47,634 nt of DNA from JBIOJB01 sp044450465 (lineage in GTDB: Bacteria; Chloroflexota; Dormibacteria; Dormibacterales; Dormibacteraceae): the NCBI GenBank assembly GCA_044450465.1, contig JBIOJB010000005.1:1-47634 (forward strand), given 5' to 3'. Within the stretch, counting starts at the first letter, position 1, and the number at the start of each line of letters is the position of its first letter. Of the stretch, positions 23,772 to 32,049 are shown piece after piece. The notes under the pieces were generated by a model that was not told the origin of the DNA, did not search any database, and saw nothing but the letters and a program-made list of their open reading frames with translations. The position numbers and the translations under genes are program-made.

Positions 23772-25388
23772 ATGGCGACGACGGCAGGCTCTGAGCGCGT
23801 ATTCCTCCGTAAGGCGTCAGGTCTGATCAAGACCGCTTCTGTCACCGATGTCTTCATCTATGACATCGGCCTGGTGAGCATCGGTTTGGGGCTTGGATTC
23901 ATCCTCTACTTCGGCCCGGCCGCGTACCCGGGCGGCAACCTGTTCGTGGCCACGCTTCTCGCCGGCGCGGCAATGCTGTGCGTCGGCCTCGGCATGATCA
24001 CCTGGACGGTCACTATCCCCCGCTCGGGAGGGATCTACTGCTTCGGCACGCGGAGCATGTGGCCGCCTTTCGCGTACACGCTCAGCTTTGTCGAGGCGTC
24101 GGCCTGGATCTTCTACGGCGGCTTCGGCGCCTACTATTTGACGCAGCTCGGCCTGGCTCCGGCGATCACCACGATGGGCCTCATCTCGGGCAACTCCGGG
24201 CTCCAGAACTTCGGCACCACTCTGGCCGGACCGTGGGGCACGTTCATCGTCGGTGGTGCGGCGCTCGTCATCGGCGCCCTGATCCTCGTCTCGGGGATGC
24301 GCCGGTTCTTCTTCAGTCAGAAGATCGTGTTCGTGATCGCGGTGCTCGGCACCCTCGCCTTCCTCGCGGCCCTGATCTTCACCTCGCACGACACCTTCGT
24401 TAACAATTTCAACGCGTTGATGGCGGGACAGCTGAACGTCGGCTCAGACGCTTACAACGGCGTGATCGCGGCGGCCAAGAAGGCCGGCTGGTCCAACGCC
24501 GGCTTCAATTGGACGCAGACCCTCTATCTCGCCAACTGGGCGTTTCTGCCCCTGATCGGCTCCGCCTTTTCGATCTCCATCGGGGGTGAGATCAAGCAGG
24601 TCACCCGCGGCCAGACGCTCGGCATCCTCGGCGCCATCGCGTGGTCGGTGGTGGTCTGGGTGGCCGCGTACGCCCTCGTCTACAACAGCATCGGCTCAGA
24701 CTTCCTGGGCGCCGTGACCTACAACAGCTTCAACGTCGTCAGCGGCGCGGCGACGCCGGTGACCCCATACCCGACTCTTCTGGTCGCAGTCGGCACGAAG
24801 TCGGTGATCATGACCGTCCTGATCGCGCTCGGCTTTATCGCCTGGATCTGGCTGTGGGTACCCACGCAGATCCTCTACGCGACGCGCGCCGTCATGGCGT
24901 GGTCGTTGGACCGCGTGTTTCCGGATGTCTTCGGCCAGGTCAGCGAGCGCACCCACACGCCGATCCCCGCGATCGTCCTGTCGATGGTCGCCGGGTTGGT
25001 TTTCCTCGGCTTCCTGTGCTTCACCACCATCTTCCAGCTCGTGATCTTCATCGAGGTGGCCGTCGTGGCATGGGGCATAGTCCTCGTCGCCGGCGTCTTC
25101 TTCCCGTACACGCGAAAGGAGATGTACGAAAAGAGCCCGATCTCCAACATGAAGATCCTCGGGTTGCCCGTGATGACCGTGGCGTGCGCCCTGGGCGCGA
25201 TCGCGGCCTTCGCCTTCTTCGTCGACCTCTGGTCGGACAGCATCGCGGCGGGCCATTCGACCAACAGCGTGGCGATTCTGATCGGTTGGTTCGTCGGCGG
25301 ATTCGCCATCTTCTGGATCATGAAGTTGATCCGACGCAGCCAGGGGGTGAACGTCGACCTGGCCTTCCGAGAGATCCCGGTGGAGTGA
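23772..25388 (+). CDS. APC-family amino acid/amine permease
   Basis: The 538-residue protein has about twelve membrane segments and the APC pattern near the start (T-I-P-R-S-G-G-I-Y-C-F, about 79-89), with segments similar to amino-acid/polyamine/organocation transporters. It starts with ATG at 23772 after an excellent GGAGGGGG site, 26 bases after the phosphoesterase. An open frame extends far upstream (to 23322) but lies inside the phosphoesterase gene and lacks any start site. I infer uptake of an amino acid, amine or guanidino compound for the neighbouring enzymes. It ends just before a strong hairpin. Confidence 0.85.
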   Translation: MATTAGSERVFLRKASGLIKTASVTDVFIYDIGLVSIGLGLGFILYFGPAAYPGGNLFVATLLAGAAMLCVGLGMITWTVTIPRSGGIYCFGTRSMWPPFAYTLSFVEASAWIFYGGFGAYYLTQLGLAPAITTMGLISGNSGLQNFGTTLAGPWGTFIVGGAALVIGALILVSGMRRFFFSQKIVFVIAVLGTLAFLAALIFTSHDTFVNNFNALMAGQLNVGSDAYNGVIAAAKKAGWSNAGFNWTQTLYLANWAFLPLIGSAFSISIGGEIKQVTRGQTLGILGAIAWSVVVWVAAYALVYNSIGSDFLGAVTYNSFNVVSGAATPVTPYPTLLVAVGTKSVIMTVLIALGFIAWIWLWVPTQILYATRAVMAWSLDRVFPDVFGQVSERTHTPIPAIVLSMVAGLVFLGFLCFTTIFQLVIFIEVAVVAWGIVLVAGVFFPYTRKEMYEKSPISNMKILGLPVMTVACALGAIAAFAFFVDLWSDSIAAGHSTNSVAILIGWFVGGFAIFWIMKLIRRSQGVNVDLAFREIPVE

Positions 25389-25404
25389 GGGAGCCAATAA
25401 GCAC

Positions 25405-25430
25405 CCGGGCGCGGGCTTGGCCGCGCCCGG
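25405..25430 (+). promoter_or_regulatory. Hairpin before the DUF1116 gene
   Basis: CCGGGCGCGG (25405-25414) and CCGCGCCCGG (25421-25430) form a perfect ten-base stem with a GCTTGG loop. The GGAG ribosome site of the next gene overlaps the end of the stem, so it might restrain translation; otherwise it may partly terminate or stabilise the permease message. No T-run follows. Confidence 0.55.
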
Positions 25431-25437
25431 AGCAACC

Positions 25438-26697
25438 GTGAGCCCGAAGGAGGAGACGGAGCGCGGCCGCGCGAACAGCGACGCGGTCCGGCGCCTGGTT
25501 AGTGCCGACCCAGTGCTTGTCGACGTGCTGCCGCTTGCCGAGGCCGTGCCCGACTTCGATCGCGCCACAGTGCTCGCATCGGGCGCGCCGCTGGCGTGGG
25601 ACCAGTACACGGGCGGCCAGCGCAACGGCATCATCGGAGGTGCGATCTTCGAAGGCCTGGCGGCTGACGAATCAGAGGCTGAGGCCAAGCTGGCAGCCGG
25701 CGAAATTCGGGTTCGCTCGTGCGGAGACTATCGCTGCGTCGGCTCGCTGGCCGGCATCTATACGGCTTCGATGCCGGTGCTTGTGGTCGAGAACCGCACC
25801 GCCGGGAACCGCGCCTACTGCAACCTTTTCGAAGGCGTCTCCCGATACCGGCTCAACTACGGCGTGTACAACGAGGACGTCGGGCGCAACCTCCGATTCC
25901 TGCACGACGTCATCGGACCGGTGCTCGGTGAGGCGGTGAGATCGCTCGGAGGCGTCGAGCTGCTTCCTATCATGAAGCGCGCCCTGCACATGGGAGACGA
26001 GCTCCACAGCCGGAACACGGCGGCGACCTTGCTTTTCGCCCGAGAGCTCTTCGAGCCTCTGATGGAGATGCAGTCAAGAATGAAGCAGGAGGTGAAGCAG
26101 ACGCTCGACTACATTCGTTCGAGCGATTATTTCTTCCTCCGACTGTCCATGCCGGCCTCTCGATCTGCCGCCGATGCAGCACACGGAGTCGCCGGCTCGA
26201 GCGTCGTGACCGGAATGGTTTTCAACTGCCGGGACTTCGCCGTCAGAGTCAGCGGCCTGGGAGACCGCTGGTTTCGAGGTCCACTCCCAACGATGTTCGG
26301 GGCCAAGCTCTTCGAAGGCTTCACCAAGGCGGATGTCGAGTTCATGGGCGGCGAGAGCACCTTCAACGAGACAGCAGGTCTGGGCGGCTTTGCCCAAGCC
26401 GCCGCCTTCCCTCTCCAGGAGTACCAGGGAGGATCGGCTCAGGCGATGGTGGAGGCCAACCTTGCGATGTACGGGATCACGGTCGCCGAGCATCCCGAGC
26501 TGAAGATTCCCTACCTGGGTTTCCGCGGCATTCCGAGTGGGATCGAGATCCACAAGGTGGTCGATTCGGGCACCACTCCGATAATGGACATCGGAGTGGC
26601 GGGCAAGGCCGGCGGCCAGATAGGAGCAGGCAGCTTCCGCGCGCCGATCGAATGTTTTCAGCTGGCGTGCCAAGCCTATGCCGAGACCTACGGCTGA
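25438..26697 (+). CDS. DUF1116 family protein (YlbE/AllG-like)
   Basis: The 419-residue protein belongs to the DUF1116 family of E. coli YahG and YlbE; typical features are W-D-Q-Y-T-G-G-Q-R-N-G-I-I-G-G, the H-M-G-D-E-L-H-S-R-N-T-A-A segment and the Gly-rich C-terminus (D-I-G-V-A-G-K-A-G-G-Q-I-G-A-G). In E. coli, YlbE works with FdrA and YlbF in oxamate carbamoyl transfer during allantoin use. Here no FdrA-like partner is in the window, so the protein either works alone or with another partner. GTG 25438 is chosen for the GGAG site upstream; TTG 25417 lies inside a hairpin. It overlaps the next gene as TGATG. Confidence 0.8.
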   Translation: MSPKEETERGRANSDAVRRLVSADPVLVDVLPLAEAVPDFDRATVLASGAPLAWDQYTGGQRNGIIGGAIFEGLAADESEAEAKLAAGEIRVRSCGDYRCVGSLAGIYTASMPVLVVENRTAGNRAYCNLFEGVSRYRLNYGVYNEDVGRNLRFLHDVIGPVLGEAVRSLGGVELLPIMKRALHMGDELHSRNTAATLLFARELFEPLMEMQSRMKQEVKQTLDYIRSSDYFFLRLSMPASRSAADAAHGVAGSSVVTGMVFNCRDFAVRVSGLGDRWFRGPLPTMFGAKLFEGFTKADVEFMGGESTFNETAGLGGFAQAAAFPLQEYQGGSAQAMVEANLAMYGITVAEHPELKIPYLGFRGIPSGIEIHKVVDSGTTPIMDIGVAGKAGGQIGAGSFRAPIECFQLACQAYAETYG

Positions 26698-27461
26698 TGC
26701 CGGTCGAGAATCTCTACTTCGTCGATCGCGCCACCGAGATGGTGGATGCCGCCCGTGACCGCGGAATTGCGATGCGCATACTCGGCTCGCTCGCTTATCG
26801 CCTCCACTGCCCGGCAAACATCGGATTCTTCGAGGCGATGAAGCGCGACCTGACCGACATCGACTTCGCGGCCAGGAGTGACAACCGAAAAGACATCCGC
26901 GATTTTCTCGGCAGCCGAGGCTACGTGATCGACAAGGACGTGATGGCGATCACCGAGGGAAAGCGGTACGCCTTTACGGACTCTGAAACCGGGATGAACG
27001 TCGACGTGTTTTTCGACGAGCTCTTCTTCTGCCATCAGATTCCGCTGCGAAACCGACTCGACCTGGACTATCCGACGATCACGCCCACCGACCTGCTCCT
27101 TGAAAAGATGCAGATCGTTGAAATCAACCCGAAAGACATCAAGGACTCACTGGTGCTTCTGCTCGAGCACCCGATCCAGGCCGCCACGCTCGACGCAATC
27201 GACCCCGCCTACACCTCGAAGCTGCTGAGCGGCGACTGGGGCTTCTACTACACCTTCATGACCAACCTGAAGCGGCTGGACGGAGAGATCTCCAAAGCGG
27301 GATTCGACACCCCGGCGGGAGACCAGATCCGCGCCCGCATCGAGGAGCTGGTGAAAGCCATCGATGGAGCCCCGAAGAGCACGGCGTGGAAGCTGAGGGC
27401 CAAGATTGGGACGCGCATCAAGTGGTATCAGGAAGTCGCGGACAAAGCACAGACCTTCTGA
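26697..27461 (+). CDS. Nucleotidyltransferase-fold protein coupled to DUF1116
   Basis: The 254-residue protein has the minimal nucleotidyltransferase signature: I-L-G-S (Gly30-Ser31), then D-I-D (54-56) and a third Asp in N-V-D-V-F-F-D (about 103). These match the GS...DxD...D pattern of the pol-beta superfamily, which moves a nucleotide to a protein, RNA or small molecule. I do not recognise a specific subfamily. Start ATG 26697 overlaps the stop of the DUF1116 gene, so the two are translationally coupled. A role in activating a substrate or modifying the DUF1116 enzyme is possible. Confidence 0.65.
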   Translation: MPVENLYFVDRATEMVDAARDRGIAMRILGSLAYRLHCPANIGFFEAMKRDLTDIDFAARSDNRKDIRDFLGSRGYVIDKDVMAITEGKRYAFTDSETGMNVDVFFDELFFCHQIPLRNRLDLDYPTITPTDLLLEKMQIVEINPKDIKDSLVLLLEHPIQAATLDAIDPAYTSKLLSGDWGFYYTFMTNLKRLDGEISKAGFDTPAGDQIRARIEELVKAIDGAPKSTAWKLRAKIGTRIKWYQEVADKAQTF

Positions 27462-27901
27462 ACACTCCGCTGGCCAGGGAGCTCCTCGCAGCGCCCCTGA
27501 TCGCAAACCTGGCCACGCGATCGAAGGATGGGGCGATCCACCTGGTGCCAATGTGGTTTCTCTGGGACGGCACCGACCTGCTCATACCGACCAGCGGCAC
27601 CACTCAGAAGGCGCGGAACATCGAGCGTGATCCAAGGGTGAGCGTGATGATCGACGACTCGAGAGCAGGTCTCAACCTGCGTGGGGTGACCATCAGGGGC
27701 GAGGCCACCCTGGTTCGCGCACCGGTGTCATTTCAGCTGAACCGTGCCATTCATCTCAAGTACATCACCGCAGCTCAACGCGATCTCGGCCCAGTGGACG
27801 CGTACCTCGGTTCAGATGACGTGACCGTGCGGATTCGTGCGCATGGCGTATACAGCTGGGATCTGAGCGACACGGCGGCACAGCGCGCGCTCGAGAGTTG
27901 A
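27422..27901 (+). CDS. Pyridoxamine-phosphate-oxidase-like (PPOX/split-barrel) protein
   Basis: The 159-residue protein has the split beta-barrel flavin/F420-binding pattern (L-I-A-N-L-A-T-R-S-K-D-G, V-P-M-W-F-L-W-D-G, Q-K-A-R-N-I-E-R-D-P-R-V-S-V-M-I-D-D and G-V-T-I-R-G-E-A). Proteins of this type bind FMN, F420 or heme and act as reductases or oxidases. The start is uncertain: conserved sequence begins about residue 13 of the reading from GTG 27422, and the gene overlaps the 3' end of the nucleotidyltransferase gene by 40 bases. GTG 27386 is an alternative with a longer overlap. Confidence 0.75.
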   Translation: MVSGSRGQSTDLLNTPLARELLAAPLIANLATRSKDGAIHLVPMWFLWDGTDLLIPTSGTTQKARNIERDPRVSVMIDDSRAGLNLRGVTIRGEATLVRAPVSFQLNRAIHLKYITAAQRDLGPVDAYLGSDDVTVRIRAHGVYSWDLSDTAAQRALES

Positions 27902-27914
27902 ATTGCAGGAGGCG

Positions 27915-28991
27915 ATGGTGAAGAGTTCCAACCTGCCGGACGCGACGCAGAACCCGCGGTTCACCGGCCACCGCACCTTCATGCGGTTGCCCGCAGCTTC
28001 TGATTCCGGTGCTCCTGACGCGGCCGTCGTCGGCATCCCGTTCGACACAGCCGCGAGCTTCAGAACCGGACAGCGATTCGGACCATCCGCCGTCCGCGAC
28101 ATATCGGTGCTGCTGCGCCCATCCAACCAGTTCCACGGCGTGAATGCGTTCCAGAGGCTGGAGGTGATCGACGCCGGAGATGTGCCGGCCATCCCGGGCA
28201 ACATCGACGAAACCTACCGGCGGATCGCGGAGCGCTTCGGATCGCTTCTCGCTCAGGGTACGGTCCCGATCGGGATCGGTGGCGACCACTCGGTGACATT
28301 GGGTGAGCTGCGTGCTGCGGCCAAAGCTCATGGCCCTGTCGCGCTGGTGCAGCTCGACGCCCACTGCGATACCTGGGACAACTACTGGGGTGTGCGCTAC
28401 ACCCATGGCACTCCGTTCCGGCGTGCCATGGAAGAGGGTCTGCTCCTCAAGGGCCGCTCGATTCAGGTGGGAATGAGGGGCAGCGAGTACGCGCCCGGCG
28501 ATCTCGACGAGTCCCGGCGTATGGGCTTTGAGGTGATCACCACGCCCGAGATGCTCAAGCTGAAGCCGGCCGAGGTTGCGGCGGCGATCAAGAAGCGGGT
28601 CGGCGCCGCGCCTGCATTCCTGACCTTCGACGTGGATTTCTTCGACCCCGCCTACGCGCCCGGCACCGGCACACCCGAGGTCGGCGGGCCGACGAGCGCC
28701 TTTGGGCTGGAGGTCGTTCAGCATCTGACGGGCTTGAAGATCGCCGCTTTTGACGTCGTGGAGGTCCTGCCCTCGGCGGACAGCGCCCAGATCACGGCTC
28801 TGCTGGCGGCCACGCTGGTGTTCGAGTTTCTGGCGCTGATCGCGATGGATGAGGGCAGGTCGGTCGTGGGCGCAAAGGGAGGGGGAAGCGGTGTTGAAGG
28901 TCCAGGTGCCGGCCCGCGAGGGAAGGGGAGTTCTGGTCAAGGCAGGCAGCCGGTTCAAGGCGGTGGACGTCGACGGAAAGCAGTGCGGTGA
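27915..28991 (+). CDS. Second arginase-family ureohydrolase
   Basis: The protein has all metal motifs of the agmatinase/guanidino-acid hydrolase family: G-G-D-H (122-125), D-A-H-C-D (148-152) and F-D-V-D (238-241), with the usual F-D-P-A-Y-A-P-G-T-G-T-P-E. It should release urea from a guanidino compound; which one cannot be told, as the substrate loops differ from the other two copies. The last ~50 residues are Gly/Arg/Ser-rich and overlap the DUF1989 gene by 101 bases, so the natural C-terminus is probably around residue 310 and a frameshift near 28845 is possible. AGGAGG at 27907-27912 supports ATG 27915 or GTG 27918. Confidence 0.85.
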   Translation: MVKSSNLPDATQNPRFTGHRTFMRLPAASDSGAPDAAVVGIPFDTAASFRTGQRFGPSAVRDISVLLRPSNQFHGVNAFQRLEVIDAGDVPAIPGNIDETYRRIAERFGSLLAQGTVPIGIGGDHSVTLGELRAAAKAHGPVALVQLDAHCDTWDNYWGVRYTHGTPFRRAMEEGLLLKGRSIQVGMRGSEYAPGDLDESRRMGFEVITTPEMLKLKPAEVAAAIKKRVGAAPAFLTFDVDFFDPAYAPGTGTPEVGGPTSAFGLEVVQHLTGLKIAAFDVVEVLPSADSAQITALLAATLVFEFLALIAMDEGRSVVGAKGGGSGVEGPGAGPRGKGSSGQGRQPVQGGGRRRKAVR

Positions 28992-29484
28992 TGTCTTCGC
29001 CTTCTGCGCCTCCGACGTGTCGGAATTTGCGAGCGCGGAGCACACCAGGGTAAGCACGGGCCGGCTCTTTCCCAAGGTTGGAGAGCAGTTCGTCACCAAC
29101 CGCCGCCGCCCGATCCTGACATTCCTCGAGGACACGAGCCCGGGCAAGCACGACATGCTCGTCGCGGCTTGCGACCCCACGCGCTTCGAACTGCTCGGGG
29201 TTAAGGGCTGGCACGCCTCATGCCAGGAGAACCTTCAGCACGTCATGGCGGAGCTCGGCCATCCGAACGTCGAGATCCCTCAGCCGATCAACATCTTCAC
29301 GAACATCCCGGTGCGGGAGGACGGCACGCTCGATTGGCGGCCGGCGCTGACCAGACCCGGAGACGCCGTCACCTTCCGCGCAGAGCTCGACTGCTACGTC
29401 GTGCTGTCCGCCTGTCCACAGGACATCGTCTCGATCAACGACAAGAATCCAACCGACCTTGCCCTGGAGGTGCTCGATGACTGA
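28891..29484 (+). CDS. DUF1989 (urea-carboxylase-associated / carboxyguanidine-deiminase family) protein
   Basis: The 197-residue protein has the DUF1989 pattern: R-F-K-A-V-D-V-D-G-K-Q-C-G-D-V-F-A-F, D-T-S-P-G-K-H-D-M-L, C-Q-E-N, a conserved N-I-F-T-N-I-P-V and the C-terminal D-C-Y-V-V-L-S-A-C-P-Q-D. Members include the two subunits CgdA/CgdB of carboxyguanidine deiminase, which works in guanidine breakdown. Only one such gene is present, so it may be homomeric or have a different substrate. The GTG at 28891 has a strong GGGAGGGGGAAG site; the gene lies within the 3' end of the ureohydrolase gene and overlaps the next gene by eight bases. Confidence 0.85.
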   Translation: MLKVQVPAREGRGVLVKAGSRFKAVDVDGKQCGDVFAFCASDVSEFASAEHTRVSTGRLFPKVGEQFVTNRRRPILTFLEDTSPGKHDMLVAACDPTRFELLGVKGWHASCQENLQHVMAELGHPNVEIPQPINIFTNIPVREDGTLDWRPALTRPGDAVTFRAELDCYVVLSACPQDIVSINDKNPTDLALEVLDD

Positions 29485-30394
29485 CTTGATCTCGAACCCG
29501 CCGCCGTGGCCGAACGGCGCAAGGTGCGCAGTCGCGATCACCTTCGACGTGGACTCGGACAGCTTCGTTCACATCGCCGAGCCCAAACGGGCCCATCGTC
29601 TGGTCTGCACGACCTCGTGGGCGCGGTACGACGAAGTGGCGATCCCACGATTGGTCGAGATCTTTCGCCGGTACGACATCCGTCAGACCTTCTTCTTCCC
29701 CGGCTGGTGCATGGAGCGCTACCCGCATCTGGTCGAATCGGTGATGGCGGGAGGCCACGAGGTCGGCCTGCACGGCTACCTGCACGAGCTGGCCAACACT
29801 CTTTCGAAGGAGCGCGAGGCAGAGCTGTTGCAGCGCGGGATGGAAGTGACCAAGCGGGTCACGGGGCACCGGCCGACCGGCTGGCGCGCCCCCCTTTACT
29901 CGTACTCCGAGCACACCACCGAGCTCATCGCGCGCGCGGGATTCAAGTACGACTCCTCGCTGATGGGCGACGACATCCCGTACCTGCTCGAGTCGCCGGC
30001 GGGTGAGGTGATCGAGCTGCCGCTGCACGACGCGAGTGACGACTGGCCGCAGTACGCGGAGAACTGGGACCTCGGTTACCACGCGGCGATCCGGCCACCC
30101 GAAACGGGCATCCAGACCTTCGAGGCGGAGTTCGAAGCAGCGTGGGAGAACAGGGGCATGTGGATCTCGGTGTGGCATCCGTTCGTCTCGGGCCGGCTCT
30201 CCCGCGCCGTGCAGGTGGCCAAATTGATCGAGCGCATGCAGCGCAAGGGCGGCGTTTGGTTCGCGACCCTCGACGAGATCGCGACCCACATTCGCGCGGT
30301 GAGCGACGCCGGGACCTACCGACCGCGCCGGGTCGCCATGCCTTACTTTGACCGCCCGGTCAGCGAGCTGCAACAGGTGCTGGGACCGGGATGA
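29477..30394 (+). CDS. NodB/PuuE-type polysaccharide-deacetylase-family hydrolase
   Basis: The 305-residue protein has the NodB fold: T-F-D-V-D (Asp24 and Asp26) and a metal H-G-Y-L-H (His99 and His103), followed by T-G-W-R-A-P and a C-terminal segment with W-H-P. In the same fold PuuE is an allantoinase that opens a hydantoin ring, and other members remove acyl groups from amines. In this setting a C-N hydrolase acting on a hydantoin- or amide-containing compound is more likely than a wall deacetylase, and no signal peptide is seen. The ATG overlaps the DUF1989 stop by eight bases, so they are coupled. Confidence 0.8.
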   Translation: MTDLISNPPPWPNGARCAVAITFDVDSDSFVHIAEPKRAHRLVCTTSWARYDEVAIPRLVEIFRRYDIRQTFFFPGWCMERYPHLVESVMAGGHEVGLHGYLHELANTLSKEREAELLQRGMEVTKRVTGHRPTGWRAPLYSYSEHTTELIARAGFKYDSSLMGDDIPYLLESPAGEVIELPLHDASDDWPQYAENWDLGYHAAIRPPETGIQTFEAEFEAAWENRGMWISVWHPFVSGRLSRAVQVAKLIERMQRKGGVWFATLDEIATHIRAVSDAGTYRPRRVAMPYFDRPVSELQQVLGPG

Positions 30395-30433
30395 CGGCGA
30401 GCGCCGGACGATCGCACAGCCCCGGCCCGGATA

Positions 30434-30502
30434 TTGCAATTCGGCACATCTTGGGCCATACTCACCCGAAACCGCCAAGCAACGGCGGATTTGTGTCGAA
30501 TT
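30434..30502 (+). promoter_or_regulatory. Promoter and inverted repeat before the NCS1 permease gene
   Basis: TTGCAA (30434-30439), 17 bases and CATACT (30457-30462) form a plausible sigma-70 promoter. AATTCGGCACA (30438-30448) overlaps the -35 and is matched in inverted orientation by TGTGTCGAATT (30492-30502), ten of eleven bases. This pair may bind a regulator such as the nearby Lrp-family protein. Confidence 0.5.
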
Positions 30503-30538
30503 CCGAAACTCGGGGCGCCATTGAGTAGAGGGGGAGCG

Positions 30539-32044
30539 ATGGACAACAAACCTGGTTCCGACGGCCACGAGCACCACGAACATCACCGGCTGCTGCATGC
30601 AGAACAACAGATGCTCGAGATCGCCGAGGGCAACGACTACACCACGGGTATCGTCCCGCAGGAAAAGCGTCGCTCCAGACTGACGCTCACCCTGCTGTGG
30701 ATATCGCTCCAGGCGAGCGTCAGCATCATGTACGCCGGCTTCATCGCCCGCTCGCAGGGTCTGACCCTGGGCGACGTGATTCTCGCTGGGGTGATCGCCT
30801 CGGTCACGATTTTCGCCTACGGAGTCGGCGCCTCCTACCTCGGCAACTCCACCGGGCAGACACACACGTTGCTGACTAGGACGATCTACGGCCGGTACGG
30901 GAGCGGCTTCGTCTCGTTTCTTTTGATCCTGATGGGCATGGGCTGGTACGGCTTCCAGGCCATCTTCCTGGCCCAGATCACGCAGGGCCTGTTCGGCTGG
31001 GACAACGTGACGGCGGTCTCAATGATCTTTGCCGCGGTCATGGTCTTCAACAACCTCTTCGGCTTCCAGGGCGTTGCCGCCTACGCGAGGTTCATAGCCG
31101 CTCCGATCCTGCTCGTCTGGGGCTTGTGGGCTCTGCTCAAGGGCCTGGCCACTGTGCCGTCCGGCAACCTGTTCTCCAGCGCCCCCGGCCCTGCGACCGT
31201 GACGGTGATGGTCATCGTCGCCCTCCTCGTCGGCAGCGCCTCGTGGGGCAACGAGCCCGACATCTTCCGCTACGGCAAGCCGCAGCGGTTCTACAACATC
31301 CCCGCGCTTGCACTGGGCTACCCGATCGGGATGATCGTCTTCCCGGTGGCCGGCTACCTGATGGCGTTGCTTTCGACCTCGACCGACTTCGGCGCGATCT
31401 TCAAGTACTTCGTCGACTTCTCGCTGCTCGGGCTGACCGGGCTGGCGGTGTTCGTGTTCTTCATCAACCAGTTCGCCCTCAACGACGGCAACCTGTACGA
31501 AGCCGTCAACGCCATGCAGAACATCTTCGGCCAGATCAAAAGCTACCGGCGAGTCTTCAGCGTGATCTTCCTCGGCCTTGTCGGTGTCGGCATCGCGTGG
31601 TTCATGAACGTCGCAAGCCAGTTGCAGACGAACTTCTTCATAGTGGCCGGCATCAGCGGCGTCTTCGTCCCGACCGCGACCACGGTGATGGTGGCTGACG
31701 TCTTCTTCGTACCACGACTGTTTGGAATGCGCCGGCCCACCGATCGGGTTACCCCGTGGGCGGCTGCGGCCGGAATCAACTACATCGCGATCGTGGCACT
31801 GGTGGTGGCGTTGATTGTCGGCGCCTACACCGGCGGCCTGATCCCGGGCATCTCGGGCTTTGGCACGACCAACATTGGATACCCGACCCTGCAGTCCTGG
31901 ATCATCGGGGCTGGGCTCTATCTCATCGGCGTGTGGCTCGTCAAAGCCAGCCCGTCGCGTTACTGGCTCATGGGCTACCCGAAGACATTTGCCGCCGGCC
32001 AGGCATCCACTCCCAAAGTAGCGGCAGTTTCAGCCGGCAACTGA
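30539..32044 (+). CDS. NCS1-family permease (cytosine/hydantoin/allantoin type)
   Basis: The 501-residue protein has a His-rich N-terminal tail (H-E-H-H-E-H-H near residue 10-16) and twelve membrane segments with NCS1 features, such as W-G-N-E-P-D-I-F-R-Y-G and G-Y-P-I-G and the P-x-x-Y segment. NCS1 transporters bring in cytosine, purines, allantoin or hydantoins with sodium or protons. The ATG at 30539 follows GAGGGGGAGCG. The racemase gene begins five bases after the stop, so this is the head of a second operon. The His-rich tail may bind metal or be unstructured. Confidence 0.85.
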   Translation: MDNKPGSDGHEHHEHHRLLHAEQQMLEIAEGNDYTTGIVPQEKRRSRLTLTLLWISLQASVSIMYAGFIARSQGLTLGDVILAGVIASVTIFAYGVGASYLGNSTGQTHTLLTRTIYGRYGSGFVSFLLILMGMGWYGFQAIFLAQITQGLFGWDNVTAVSMIFAAVMVFNNLFGFQGVAAYARFIAAPILLVWGLWALLKGLATVPSGNLFSSAPGPATVTVMVIVALLVGSASWGNEPDIFRYGKPQRFYNIPALALGYPIGMIVFPVAGYLMALLSTSTDFGAIFKYFVDFSLLGLTGLAVFVFFINQFALNDGNLYEAVNAMQNIFGQIKSYRRVFSVIFLGLVGVGIAWFMNVASQLQTNFFIVAGISGVFVPTATTVMVADVFFVPRLFGMRRPTDRVTPWAAAAGINYIAIVALVVALIVGAYTGGLIPGISGFGTTNIGYPTLQSWIIGAGLYLIGVWLVKASPSRYWLMGYPKTFAAGQASTPKVAAVSAGN

Positions 32045-32049
32045 CGCGT

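Noticed and set aside
27765..29180. 471-residue open frame on the minus strand
   Set aside because: It is opposite the second ureohydrolase and neighbours, which have complete active-site motifs.
29435..30865. 476-residue open frame on the minus strand
   Set aside because: It is opposite the NodB/PuuE-type hydrolase and the permease start; Arg/His/Gly-rich without a domain.
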